A stretch of 64,000 nucleotides of DNA, taken from NCBI RefSeq assembly GCF_000426485.1, contig NZ_AUFL01000014.1, forward strand, positions 1 through 64,000, written 5' to 3'. The notes beneath the pieces were generated by a model. It had not been told where the DNA came from. It made no database searches and worked only from the letters and a program-made list of their open reading frames with translations. This DNA comes from Indolivaga capnocytophagoides DSM 22835 (lineage in GTDB: Bacteria > Bacteroidota > Bacteroidia > Bacteroidales > Dysgonomonadaceae). How positions within the stretch are numbered: position 1 is the first letter of the stretch; each line of letters opens with the position of its first letter. This document shows, in pieces, positions 16,810-26,800 of this stretch. The translations under genes were made by a program, and so were the position numbers.

Positions 16810-19800
16810 ATGAAAAAACAATTAATCATATATACAGCGTTATTGAGCAGCCTGTTTGTTTATTCGCAAGGAGAGGTCACATTATCCTCTGCTTATACCG
16901 GAGGGTCAGTAACAGCCTGCAGCAAGATCAGTCTTAAACCGGGTTTCTCTTATAAAGCCACTTCCGGTAAAAATATCAGTTTGAAGGTGTCCCCTTCTAC
17001 CTGTGACCCATTCGAAGGGAAAGATATAGATGCCATGGCTGCCAAAGAGCAGAATTATATCCGAACTAAAACTTACCTCAAAGAAGATCAGAGCCGTTAC
17101 CTGGACGAAATCCAATATTTTGATGGTTTGGGACGTCCCATTCAGGTTGTACAGCGAGGTATTACTCCCGGTGCAAAAGATTTGGCTACATATCAAAAGT
17201 ATGATGAAGTCGGACGCGAATCTATCGCTTGGTTACCGGGTATGATAGATGGGAATAATGGAAAATTTGTTGTAGAATCGATTGTTGCAGACAAATCGAA
17301 GATAACCAATGCAGATACCCGCCCTTATACAGAGCCGGTTTATGAAGCATCTCCACTGAACCGTATAACAGCGCAATTTGGTCCCGGGGAGGCATGGAAG
17401 AGCAACCCTGCGAAAACCGAATATCTGGCTAATGACCAGACAGCCTTATTGTCGTGTCTGCTCTACACGGTAACAGGTACACGTCAAGCTCCCACCCTTA
17501 GTTCACCTACAAAATATGCAACAGGAGAACTTTATGTTATAAAAGTAACAGATGAAGATAATAATCCATCGTACGAATTTAAAGACAAACTAGGGCAGGT
17601 TGTATTGACCAGGCAAGTTGCCGCAGGAGTCAATTACGATACCTACTATGTATACGACGATTACGGAAATCTATGCTTTGTAATACCTCCGCTGGCTGCC
17701 GGAAAAAACGATGCTGCTACTCTTAACTTATATGCTTATCAATATAAATTTAATGATCGTAACCTGTGTATCAGTAAAAAACTGCCCGGATGCGACTGGA
17801 TTTACTATGTCTATGATAAAGCAGACCGATTAATTCTGACTCAAGATGGAGAACAAAGAGGATCTAACAAATGGAGTTTTACCAAATATGATGATTTCGG
17901 GCGGATTATCCTGACAGGTATAGCGGCTATCTCCGGTCAAACCCATGCATCATTACAAACAACATATAAAAGTGTAGTAGTAAAAGAGACGCCTAATATA
18001 AATCAATCATATGGATATACATGGAGTACTTTAAGTGAGGTAACCTCTAGCTCGGTATTGACAGCCAATTATTACGATGATATAGAGCGAATACTAAGTC
18101 GTAGTACAGACTTTAAAACCAAGCTATCCTATTCTGCTCAATCTGGATACGGAACAAAGCACTCTTCCGATAAGGGTTTATTGGTTGGAACACGGGTAAT
18201 GTATACCGATGAAACAGGGAATGTTGCCGGAGAAATAACAACGGCGATGTATTACGATATAAAAGGGCAGCTTATTCAAACTCAAAGTATCAATCATAAA
18301 AACGGAACAGAATCGGAATATATAGCCTATAACTTCACGGGTCAGCCTACCCAAAAGAAACATATTCACAAATATCCGGGATTAGATGATCAGACCGAAA
18401 CTTATACTTATGAATACGACCATGCAGGACGTCTTCTGACTACTACACACAAACTAAATACAGGAGCAGCGGTTATTTTAGCTCAAAATACGTATGATGA
18501 CCTTGGTCGGTTGAGTTCGACAACAGCAAATAATCAGACTGCTCTCAAAACAAACTATACTTACAATGTCCGTTCATGGACAAAATCGATCAGCAACCCG
18601 CTATTTAGCCAGACCTTGTATTATAACGACCAAGTGAAAGCCCATTCCTACGGTGATTACCAGCCATCGTATACCGGTAATATTTCGGGCGAAGAATGGA
18701 GTATACAGGGCGAAGCCAAACGAAGCCACCGTTTTAAATACGACGGACTGTCTCGCTTGATTCATTCCGCATACAATGGAGTCGTTTCCGGAGGAACTTA
18801 TAATACCGCATACACTTATGACAAGCATGGCAATGTACTGACATTGGTTCGCAATTCGGGAACCAAAGGTGCTATTGATAATCTGACCTTCAAATACGAT
18901 GGTATGGGAAATCAGGTTAAATTTATAACTGATGCTTATACAGGATCGTCATACTCTAATATAGCAGATTTTAAATACAATAAAAATAATACAGCTCCGT
19001 ATGCCTACAATAAAAATGGGGCAATGAGTTATGATCCCAATAAAGGGATGACCGTTGTTTACAATCCGTTGAATCTTCCTCAGGAGTTACTAATCAACAA
19101 CGAAACAGCGAGGGGTAAAAACTATTATAGCTATACCGCAACAGGAGTAAAATTGAAGGTGAGACATCTATCGGATCCTACACTACAGACTGTACCTGTT
19201 ACCGGAACGTCTGCCGACAGCAAGTATCAAGTAAAAAATACAACCGACTATATCGGCAATAAGATTTACGAAAATGAAGTCTTAAACAAAACTCTGATTG
19301 ACAATGGATACATAGAAGGAAATAATTACTATTTTTACATCAAAGACCACTTGGGTAATAATCGTATAGTGGCAAGTGCTGGTGGCACGGTTGTTCAGCG
19401 GAACAACTATTACCCTTTCGGTATGTCATTCGGAGAAGAAACCGATGCAGAACAGGGAAAGCAGAACTTTAAGTATAACGGCAAGGAGCTGGATAAAGAG
19501 CATGGCTTGAATCAGTATGATTATGCGGCGAGGTTTATGGATCCGAGTATAATAAGGTTTACAAGTGTGGATCCCCATGCTGAGAATTACTTTAGTTGGA
19601 GTCCGTATGTGTATGTGGGGAATAATCCGATGAAGTTTATTGATCCTGATGGAAAAGATTGGAGAGATTTCTTGAATGGTATTATTGATGGAGCAAAACA
19701 AAGAGTTGATAACATTGTATCTGCTGTAAGTAATCCTGGAAAAACTCTTGAAAATACTCTTAAACCAGCCGGATCTGTAGATCAAGTGATCTTAAATGCA

Positions 19801-20307
19801 GCAGATAACGCCTCAATGGGTACTGTATCTACTGTTATAAATACAGGTCAAGCGATGTATTCCGATATAAATGGGGGAGACGGTTCTGCAACAGGTCAGT
19901 TAATTGGTAGAACTGCTGTTGATGCGGGCGTTGCTGTAGCGGCCGGGAAAGCGGGGGAAGTTGTTGGAAAAGGAGTGTCTGCTTTGAGTAAGGGAGCGCA
20001 AGGAATGACACAAGAGGTTAATACAATAACAAAAAATGCTACATCTACAGTTTCTAAAAGTGGAAATGGAATCTTTACTGTAACTAAAGAAGGCGTCATT
20101 TTACCTAAGGGTACCAATATACCGGCAGGACTTGTTGAAAATGTAAATCGGAGTGGCAGTTATGGGACAATGCAAAATGGTAAATTTGTAGAAAAACTGA
20201 GGATTGATCCTGCGACAGCTCCTGGAACGAAAGGGCCAAATGTTAGTCACTTTCATATAGATGGTGGAAGCAAACACATATTCGATATTAGTAAATGGCC
20301 TAAATAA
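16810..20307 (+). CDS. RHS repeat protein with variable C-terminal toxin-like tip
   Basis: 1165 aa. Signal peptide (about 1-20), then the Bacteroidota RHS N-terminal domain (DUF6443 as I recall: QYFDGLGRPIQVVQRG, about residues 100-115), many YD repeats (about 270-840), and the RHS-associated core, about 860-950 (DHLGNNRIVAS, YPFGMSFGEE, YDYAARFMDPS, WSPYVYVGNNPMKFIDPDGKDW). After the core, about 210 residues form a tip unrelated to the other tips nearby. It has a Gly/Ala-rich linker and a compact final domain ending HFHIDGGSKHIFDISKWPK. By known RHS biology the tip is the toxic payload. I do not recognise its fold; a small RNase-like domain is a guess. A 121-aa immunity candidate starts 17 bases downstream. 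Confidence 0.85.
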   Translation: MKKQLIIYTALLSSLFVYSQGEVTLSSAYTGGSVTACSKISLKPGFSYKATSGKNISLKVSPSTCDPFEGKDIDAMAAKEQNYIRTKTYLKEDQSRYLDEIQYFDGLGRPIQVVQRGITPGAKDLATYQKYDEVGRESIAWLPGMIDGNNGKFVVESIVADKSKITNADTRPYTEPVYEASPLNRITAQFGPGEAWKSNPAKTEYLANDQTALLSCLLYTVTGTRQAPTLSSPTKYATGELYVIKVTDEDNNPSYEFKDKLGQVVLTRQVAAGVNYDTYYVYDDYGNLCFVIPPLAAGKNDAATLNLYAYQYKFNDRNLCISKKLPGCDWIYYVYDKADRLILTQDGEQRGSNKWSFTKYDDFGRIILTGIAAISGQTHASLQTTYKSVVVKETPNINQSYGYTWSTLSEVTSSSVLTANYYDDIERILSRSTDFKTKLSYSAQSGYGTKHSSDKGLLVGTRVMYTDETGNVAGEITTAMYYDIKGQLIQTQSINHKNGTESEYIAYNFTGQPTQKKHIHKYPGLDDQTETYTYEYDHAGRLLTTTHKLNTGAAVILAQNTYDDLGRLSSTTANNQTALKTNYTYNVRSWTKSISNPLFSQTLYYNDQVKAHSYGDYQPSYTGNISGEEWSIQGEAKRSHRFKYDGLSRLIHSAYNGVVSGGTYNTAYTYDKHGNVLTLVRNSGTKGAIDNLTFKYDGMGNQVKFITDAYTGSSYSNIADFKYNKNNTAPYAYNKNGAMSYDPNKGMTVVYNPLNLPQELLINNETARGKNYYSYTATGVKLKVRHLSDPTLQTVPVTGTSADSKYQVKNTTDYIGNKIYENEVLNKTLIDNGYIEGNNYYFYIKDHLGNNRIVASAGGTVVQRNNYYPFGMSFGEETDAEQGKQNFKYNGKELDKEHGLNQYDYAARFMDPSIIRFTSVDPHAENYFSWSPYVYVGNNPMKFIDPDGKDWRDFLNGIIDGAKQRVDNIVSAVSNPGKTLENTLKPAGSVDQVILNAADNASMGTVSTVINTGQAMYSDINGGDGSATGQLIGRTAVDAGVAVAAGKAGEVVGKGVSALSKGAQGMTQEVNTITKNATSTVSKSGNGIFTVTKEGVILPKGTNIPAGLVENVNRSGSYGTMQNGKFVEKLRIDPATAPGTKGPNVSHFHIDGGSKHIFDISKWPK

Positions 20308-20324
20308 AGATAATAATATATTGT

Positions 20325-20690
20325 ATGAAATTTGAAGATTATAATTGGCATGATAGTATTATAAAACTTATTAACATTGACAGGACTACTCCTGGTATAA
20401 AGGATGTAATAATTTTTGAAATAGAAAATTTAGATGGAAATAAGGATCTGCTAGAGTTTGAAGATGTATATTGGGCAAATCTAAATCTAAATTGGGGAAT
20501 AGTCTCGGAAGATAGTGTATTAAGAGCTAATGTTTTAGATGAAAATAATTCGGATTTAATTGATTTTTATTTAAGATGGAAAGGATTGATGAATGACGTG
20601 GATTTGAGAACTTATCTAATAGAATTAAATTCTACAGGAAGTCTGATAAAAATAATTGCAAAAAATTTTAAAATATCACCAATTCTTTAG
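20325..20690 (+). CDS. Putative immunity protein for the RHS tip
   Basis: 121 aa, acidic, no signal peptide, with a compact start YNWHDSIIKLINIDRTTPGIKD and EFEDVYWANLNLNWGI (about residues 45-60). Small acidic cytosolic proteins encoded directly after an RHS tip are normally cognate immunity proteins. Here the gene starts 17 bases after the RHS stop and is followed by the RHS tail repeat. The A/T-rich composition differs from the RHS body, as usual for exchanged tip/immunity cassettes. No enzymatic motif seen. Confidence 0.7.
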   Translation: MKFEDYNWHDSIIKLINIDRTTPGIKDVIIFEIENLDGNKDLLEFEDVYWANLNLNWGIVSEDSVLRANVLDENNSDLIDFYLRWKGLMNDVDLRTYLIELNSTGSLIKIIAKNFKISPIL

Positions 20691-20692
20691 TT

Positions 20693-20811
20693 TTTTCTCG
20701 TCCCCTCGGATGGCATATCCGAGGGCTTGTAAACAAGGATTTGCAATCCTTCCTTTGGTCATAATTACATTTCATTTATCTATACATAAAGCGTTCTTTA
20801 AATAACGAAGC
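20693..20811 (+). repeat. RHS tail repeat, copy 1
   Basis: This segment follows the immunity gene and is partly repeated at 22500-22583. Shared runs include CGTCCCCTC, CTTTGGT, ATAATTACATTT and AAAGCGTTCTTTAAATA. Copy 1 contains two perfect hairpins absent from copy 2: CCCTCGGAT/ATCCGAGGG (20703-20711, 20717-20725) and AAGGATT/AATCCTT (20735-20741, 20745-20751). The first may terminate transcription of the RHS operon, though no T-run follows. Confidence 0.65.
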
Positions 20812-20860
20812 AACATTTTAATAAAGGAAAAGTAGACAACAGCAGAAATGCAATTTTCGT

Positions 20861-20875
20861 GTAACCTTTGTTACC
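20861..20875. promoter_or_regulatory. GTAAC-N4-GTTACC palindrome, copy 2
   Basis: GTAACCTTTGTTACC, followed by TTTTG, lies 6 bases before homology to the RHS core resumes at about 20882. The same palindrome occurs at 379-393 and 33267-33281. Confidence 0.45.
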
Positions 20876-20881
20876 TTTTGT

Positions 20882-21791
20882 GGTTGTTTAGCGGAATAAC
20901 TATTATCCTTTCGGTATGTCTTTTGGTGAAGAGACGGACTTAGAGCAGGGCAAGCAGAACTTCAAGTACAACGGTAAGGAACTGGATAAAACACACGGTC
21001 TGGATCAGTATGATTATGCGGCTCGTTTTATGGATCCGGGGATGATAAGGTTTACGACGGTCGATCCCCATGCTGAAAATTACTTTAGCTGGAGTCCGTA
21101 TGTGTATGTGGGGAATAACCCGATGAGGTTGGTGGATCCGGATGGGAAGGATTGGTGGAGTACGAATGATCCTAAAGAGATAAATAAAATTTGGACTATT
21201 CTTGCAAGTAACAGAGTGTCTAATAATGAATTTTCGACATTAGGTGAAAATTTTAATACATCATTATGGGATCATGTTTCCGATCAAAATTTTGTTGCTG
21301 GATTATCGATTAATGATGAGAATCAGACATTTTTCACGAGCTATGTATCCAAGGAAGGAAATGATTATGTTGTAAATGGAATCTCTATTTCAGCGACAAG
21401 TTTTAATGAAAACTCAGCTTATGTTGAATCAGATTTATATAAATCGTATAAAAAATCTTCAGGTCGAATAGATCCCATAAATATAGAATTTGCAATAGCA
21501 ATGCCTTTAACAAGTTCTGGATGGAAGGCTGTCGAAGGTTTAGTTAAATTCCTTTGGAATACAATGTCTGGAGGTTATAATACAACTAATGCTTTTGATG
21601 CAGGAAAAAGCGGTTTTGCTTTTAAAGGAGGTAAGCAATCAGCTCGAGATGCATCCATAAAGCAATATCCTACTGCATTTCAGAGGTAGTATCATAAGTT
21701 CGACAAAGAAGGAAAGGTTGACGCCACAAGAGAAGAGCTAAAAGAATTATACGATGTATGGATGAGCCTTGGAAAACCAACTGTAAAATAA
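20882..21791 (+). pseudogene. Displaced RHS core plus toxin tip, with two in-frame stops
   Basis: From about 20882 the DNA matches the RHS core of the full-length gene (19381 onward) with many synonymous differences. It starts at VVQRNNY, where the Gln codon is a TAG stop (20889-20891). An ATG at 20916 opens a 257-codon frame through YPFGMSFGEE and VYVGNNPMRLVDPDGKDW. It then diverges into a different tip of about 200 residues. That frame stops at TAG 21687-21689, but the same frame continues for 33 sense codons (YHKFDKEGKVDATREEL... to GKPTVK) up to TAA at 21789-21791, 6 bases before the next gene. The original tip therefore ended at 21791. The final segment resembles nuclease-type polymorphic toxins I have seen, but I cannot name the family. 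Confidence 0.75.
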
Positions 21792-21797
21792 TATATT

Positions 21798-22313
21798 ATG
21801 AATAACTATTCAGAACACGAAAAACTATTAGATGATATTATCGAATATAAAGAAAATGCAATAAACAAATTATTGACTATTTTGTCAACTGAGGATGATC
21901 CTTGTCTTCTTAATAAAGTAGCTTTTGTCCTAGTTGACCACTTCAAAGATGACAATATAGCTACAACTCTCGAAAAAAGGATAAAATCTCAAAATCTTAG
22001 AAATAAGAATGGAACTTTATTGTATTTATTAGGAGAATACACAAATGATAAGAAATATCTTATATTCTTACTGGATTTAATCCTCGAGAATAATAATGAC
22101 GGAGAAATCTTTATGTCGGCCTATAGTATGATTATAAATTTGCATCCACCTCTTGATATAGAAGATATCCTAAATGCATTACACCGTTTAAGGCAAGAAA
22201 AATCAAATCTAGATAATAGTCCAGAAAGGATGTTGTTAATACATTCACTTTTAAATTATTTTGAGGGACAAAAAGGTATAGCCGAATTTTATCAGCAATT
22301 TAATGCAGACTAA
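21798..22313 (+). CDS. Putative immunity protein, HEAT-like helical
   Basis: 171 aa, no signal peptide, predicted all-helical with HEAT-like repeats (LLDDIIEYKENAINKLL, NKVAFVLVDHFKDDNIATTL, GTLLYLLGEYTNDKKYLIFLLDLI). Helical-repeat proteins are a common immunity class. The ATG lies 6 bases after the original end of the orphan tip, the normal toxin/immunity spacing. The gene appears intact although its tip is interrupted. That is consistent with retention of protection after toxin displacement (inference). Confidence 0.65.
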   Translation: MNNYSEHEKLLDDIIEYKENAINKLLTILSTEDDPCLLNKVAFVLVDHFKDDNIATTLEKRIKSQNLRNKNGTLLYLLGEYTNDKKYLIFLLDLILENNNDGEIFMSAYSMIINLHPPLDIEDILNALHRLRQEKSNLDNSPERMLLIHSLLNYFEGQKGIAEFYQQFNAD

Positions 22314-22396
22314 TCTATGTGTTCCTCGGGATTTATAATTTTTCTAATATATATTAAAAATAATAAAGATGACATGTTAATTTTATCTGTCTAAAG

Positions 22397-22583
22397 GGTT
22401 CCGATGAAATTTATTGATCCGACGGGAATGCGGATTAATGATTCTTTTAGTGAAGAAGGAAAGTTTTTTGGAAGTGAGAACTCTAAATATTCTAATAAAG
22501 TTTTCGTCCCCTCAGATATGCCATCCTTTCTTTGGTACATAATTACATTTTATTTATTTATACCCAAAGCGTTCTTTAAATAG
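22397..22583 (+). pseudogene. Third RHS core remnant with short tip
   Basis: A 59-codon frame (ATG 22404 to TAG 22581-22583) begins MKFIDPTGMRINDSFSEEG. This matches the PMKFIDPDG end of the RHS core, then diverges. No upstream core sequence (YAARFMDP, NYFSWSP) is present, so only the core/tip junction survives. From 22500 the frame runs into the tail repeat, so the real tip was truncated by recombination or deletion. No immunity gene follows. Confidence 0.65.
22500..22583 (+). repeat. RHS tail repeat, copy 2
   Basis: Partial second copy of 20693-20811. It aligns from CGTCCCCTC to AAAGCGTTCTTTAAATA but lacks about 30 bases containing the two hairpins of copy 1. Marks the end of the second displaced cassette. 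Confidence 0.65.
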
Positions 22584-22631
22584 TAAAAAAAGCGATTCAA
22601 TCAAAATAAAATCATAATCGAATATTTCTAT

Positions 22632-22668
22632 AAAAAGCCCCTCTGGAATCAATCCAGAGGGGCTTTTT
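22632..22668. terminator. Strong bidirectional terminator
   Basis: A perfect 16-bp stem (22632-22647 with 22653-22668), 5-base loop, with A/T tracts at both ends (AAAAAGCCCC...GGGGCTTTTT). It separates the plus-strand RHS island from the convergent minus-strand glycan genes. Confidence 0.9.
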
Positions 22669-22704
22669 ATAGAGAGTTGGAATTAATCTTCTTAGTAATT
22701 CGTA

Positions 22705-23799
22705 TTAATTACCAACGGTAGGACCATTCACACTAAGGACACCATCCTTATCGATTGTTATTTTATCGATAAATACTACCCGTTGATTACCGCTGTCTCT
22801 TGTTCGGGCATGATACACACATAATTTTTGCTTATCAGGTAGTGTGAGTACCATATTATGACCTGTTCCTGTAACATTTCCTCTTTTTGAAGAGTTTTTT
22901 TGTAAAACAGGATTATTAGCAGCTTTCGCAAAAGGTCCCATCGGATGTTTTGAAGTAGCATAGCCAACCGCGTAATTCTGTCCTCCGAAATAATTTGCCG
23001 AATACATCATGTAATAAGTATCCTTGTTTTTAAAGAGAAACGAGCCTTCGGTCCATCTTCGGTTTACTTCCCGGCTGGTTACCGAACGACTTTCCCATTC
23101 GGCTTGTAAGTCGTTCATCTTCGATGGAGGCTGGAGCAGCAACTGAGGCTCTCCGATTATTGCAGAAAAGTCTGGCTTGACTTCTACTCCGTAAATCCAG
23201 CTTTCTTCTACATTGTCGAACCAGCCTTTTTCTTTAGCCCAGATTGATATTTCACTTTCAACAGGGTGTTTATAGCAGCATCTCGAATAATAGAGATATA
23301 CTTTACCTGATTCGTCATCGAAATAAAGGTTAGCATCGATAACCGGATAACCCGGATCGAATACTGGATGATCGTACAGATCTCTGAAAGGCCCTGTTGG
23401 GCTGTCAGAGACAGCTACACCAATGCGGAAGTTCTCATCTTCATTGTTGGGGTTATGCTTCCAGTTGGCACTGTACCATAAGTAAAACTTGCCGTTGCGT
23501 TCGTATACCTCAGGAGCCCAGAAACAATCTGTTCCCCACGAGATTGCTTGTGTATTGTCGTAGATAATACCTTTATCGACCCAATGCAGCAGATCTTTTG
23601 ATGCATATGTTTTAAATCCCTTTAACTTACCGGATGTTCCATACATATAGAATGTTGTATCCGAAGTATTGTATAATATAAATGGATCTCCAAATGAGAT
23701 GGGTAAGGGATTGGATATCTGAACTTCGGTTTTATCTCCTGTTTTGCATGCAAACCCAAGACAAATAAAAAGGCTGTAAATCAATAGTTGTTTCATCAT
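22705..23799 (-). CDS. GH43 family glycosidase (lipoprotein)
   Basis: About 364 aa from ATG 23799 (start MMKQLL). A lipobox-like GFACK follows the hydrophobic start. The five-bladed propeller family signature is clear: the catalytic-base Asp in FGDPF, WAPEVYERNGKFYLWYSA, the pKa-modulating Asp in VIDANLYFDD, and the acid Glu in RWTEGSFLFKN. GH43 enzymes release arabinose, xylose or galactose from side chains; the exact activity is not predictable. The gene starts 10 bases after the GH31 stop, so the two are an operon. In-frame sequence upstream to 23937 lies inside the GH31 gene and is not used. Confidence 0.88.
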   Translation of the reverse strand: MMKQLLIYSLFICLGFACKTGDKTEVQISNPLPISFGDPFILYNTSDTTFYMYGTSGKLKGFKTYASKDLLHWVDKGIIYDNTQAISWGTDCFWAPEVYERNGKFYLWYSANWKHNPNNEDENFRIGVAVSDSPTGPFRDLYDHPVFDPGYPVIDANLYFDDESGKVYLYYSRCCYKHPVESEISIWAKEKGWFDNVEESWIYGVEVKPDFSAIIGEPQLLLQPPSKMNDLQAEWESRSVTSREVNRRWTEGSFLFKNKDTYYMMYSANYFGGQNYAVGYATSKHPMGPFAKAANNPVLQKNSSKRGNVTGTGHNMVLTLPDKQKLCVYHARTRDSGNQRVVFIDKITIDKDGVLSVNGPTVGN

Positions 23800-23809
23800 T
23801 TTTATTGAT

Positions 23810-26800
23810 TTAAGGTTTTTCCGAAGAATCAATGTATTTACTTCTGATAGTCTCTTCCAATAAATCAACTTTGATTTCATACAATCCAAGTTTTTCTGCA
23901 TCCACTGACCATTTGTTATCTCCCGGCAGATTCTCATAGATATATTCGAACTCGGGCAGTTTCTTTTTGGGTGTTTTAGAATGAAATGATATGGGGCCCC
24001 ATTCGGGTTGACCTAGAAGTTTAAACATATTCCTGTCATTGCCAGACCCGTATTCTCCCAACACACCGGAAAAAACGAACAGGTTCGGATTATTCAAGTC
24101 TTTCTTTAAACGGATAGAGCGGCCTGAATCCCAACCAGATTTAGTTGCACCGCCTACGATAAACAAATCATCTCTGGCATTAAATATCTCACCGCTTAGC
24201 GTATTGGCTATCACATTGATCTTTATTTTGTAATAGTTGTCGGCTATACTTACGTGCCAGCCGGGAATATCTGTTCTGTCCGTAACGGAAATAAGAGAAG
24301 TGCCCGTAGCATTTTCTTCTTCTGATGCCGGAACGTAATACTTGGTATTTGGTTGTACTGTAGGTGTATTGATCATTTTGAATTCTCCCGGCTGAAGTTT
24401 TCCATGATAACCGAAGTACCCCGGTGATTGCACCGGATCTTCGGTTAATATTGCCACATTACCAGGAATTGCAGAACCTGTTATCCACAGATTAGAACCG
24501 TCCCAATCGTACCCCGGAACTAATTTTTTATAAGAATTACCTAAATCGGGATTCGGTACTTTCTTATCCTCGAGTATAAAATTTTTCCATGCTCTGATTT
24601 CGTCAACAGGTGCGTTGCCTATAGCAGACAGTTGATCGAAAGCTGTACCTAATTTTGTTTCGAAGTATTGCAATTCAGCTGTCATATTAAGCGGATTTTC
24701 ACCGATCCGGTTTCTTGTTTCCACAAGTTTGGTGAAGAGTACGGGCATCTGACTGCCGATCTTTAACTTCAACGAATCATTACATTGTACCAACCGGGAT
24801 AACTGACCCATCTTTCCGACAATCAGATTCTTAGATCCGGATTGGTTTGCATCATAATCAACAAGAACCTGTGTTTTAATTTTACAATTTTTCTGAGGAA
24901 TATTAATGCAAACTGCCAGTTGTTTACTGTCATATGTCCAATATCCTTGCTTGGGGAGTTTCGAATAATTATATACTTTTCCGTCAACAATAATTCGCTT
25001 TGGAGGAAGTATCGATAGTAGTTTCAGTTCGTAACTTCTTTTCACAGGCATGTTATCAAAAGCTCCTTCACGGGCGTGTATTGTATAAACTCCCTCAAGG
25101 ACATTTGTTTGCTGCGTAATTTTAGTTGTAGTATATTTTTCGTACTTGTATTTTTCGTTATCGCCTTCGTCTTCATAAAAGGAGAATGAACCGGATTCAC
25201 CCGGAATAAACTGAATGACGAGAGTATCGGGTCTTTGTTTCAGGTGTTTGATGTTATCGGGATACATCGGTATGACAGATCCTTCTTTATAATAAAAAGG
25301 AATCTCATTTTGCGCAAAGCTCCTTAAATACTTTCTGTTCCCGTCTAGAATATTTCCCGTTTCGGCTTCCATCCATCGGCCCTCAGGCAGCCAGAAGTAT
25401 TTATCGGATGTTCCTATAGCATCTTCGGATGCAGTAACTATAGGGGATACCAGAATTTCATCGCCAAACATATAAGATGTTTCTTGCTTATATGCTTCGT
25501 TTTCTTGTGGCGAATCATAATAAAGAGGTCGGCAGATAGACTCTCCCGTATCGTATGCTTTGCGTGCATATGTATATATATAAGGTATCAGCGCATATCT
25601 GAGTTTCAAAGCATCTCTCATAGAACTGAAATTAGGATATTTCCAGATTCGTCTTTCAATATGCGGGGCATTGGTTGCATGAGATCTAGTTACCGGAGAA
25701 AAGACTCCGAACTGTATCCAGCGCAGATATAACTCAGGATCGTTAGGTCCCGATTGGTTGTGTCCACCCAAATCGTGACTCCAATATCCATAGGCAACAT
25801 TGGAAGCCGTAGAATTGAAATACACCTGAAATGCCAGAGTCGGGAATGTAGCCCATGTGTCACCCGAAAATCCGATAGGGTAGCGGTGGTTGCCCAGTCC
25901 TCCCCATCGATGAAATATCATAGGACGGCGTTCGGGGCGATTGATACGCATGTCGTTGTAATAAACATGATTGAGCCAGAATGTATTTCCAAGATCAGCC
26001 ATTTCAGGCGCAATCAGCCACTGCTGCCAGTCGAGCCACCAGAAGTCAGCTCCGATATTTTCGTGAGGACGCAATATATCCTGGAAGAAGTATTTATAGA
26101 ATTTCTGATTTTCGATATTCCATTTGATGGTTTTATCGTTAGGAAGTCCCAGATCGTTAGCTAATGTTTTGAAATTATCTTCGTCCGGAGCTATACCGTC
26201 TGCAGGATGCAGGTTCATCGTAACCTTGAGGTTCTTGCTGTGTAACCATCCGAGAAACTCTTTCGGATCAGGAAACAGACTTTTGTTCCATGTCCACCCT
26301 GTCCATCCTCCGCGGCCTGCGTCTCTTTTATCTCCGGCATAATGCCAATCCATATCCACTACCATCACGTCAATGGGTATGTCGTTCTGTTGTATTTCAT
26401 TTACTATATCTTTAAAATCCTGTTCAGTATATCTGTCATATTTCGAGTACCAATATCCGAGAGAATAAAGAGGCGGCATAGGTATTTTCCCTCCTACTTT
26501 TGTAAAGTCAAGTAATGCTTTCTTATAATCGTTACCGTAAGCCATAAAATACCAGTCGATGGAGTTTCCGGGTTTGCGTTGTGCAACCCATTCAAAATCA
26601 CCTCCCTGATTTTCAAGTAGGAGGCTTTTACTAGTATCACCATTCGGCTTGGATTCGTCTATCAATGCCCAACCTGATCGGGATAAGAGACCGTCTTCCA
26701 TTACACTCCTCATATTATCGCCTTTAGAATGATCCAGAGTTCGGGATGTTCCTTTCAGATTAAGAGGATCTTTCTTTCCGGGGAACCAGTAGGTTGGTAT

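Noticed and set aside
20703-20751. CRISPR-like short repeats
   Set aside because: Only two unrelated hairpins with no regular spacing or repeated spacer-repeat pattern.
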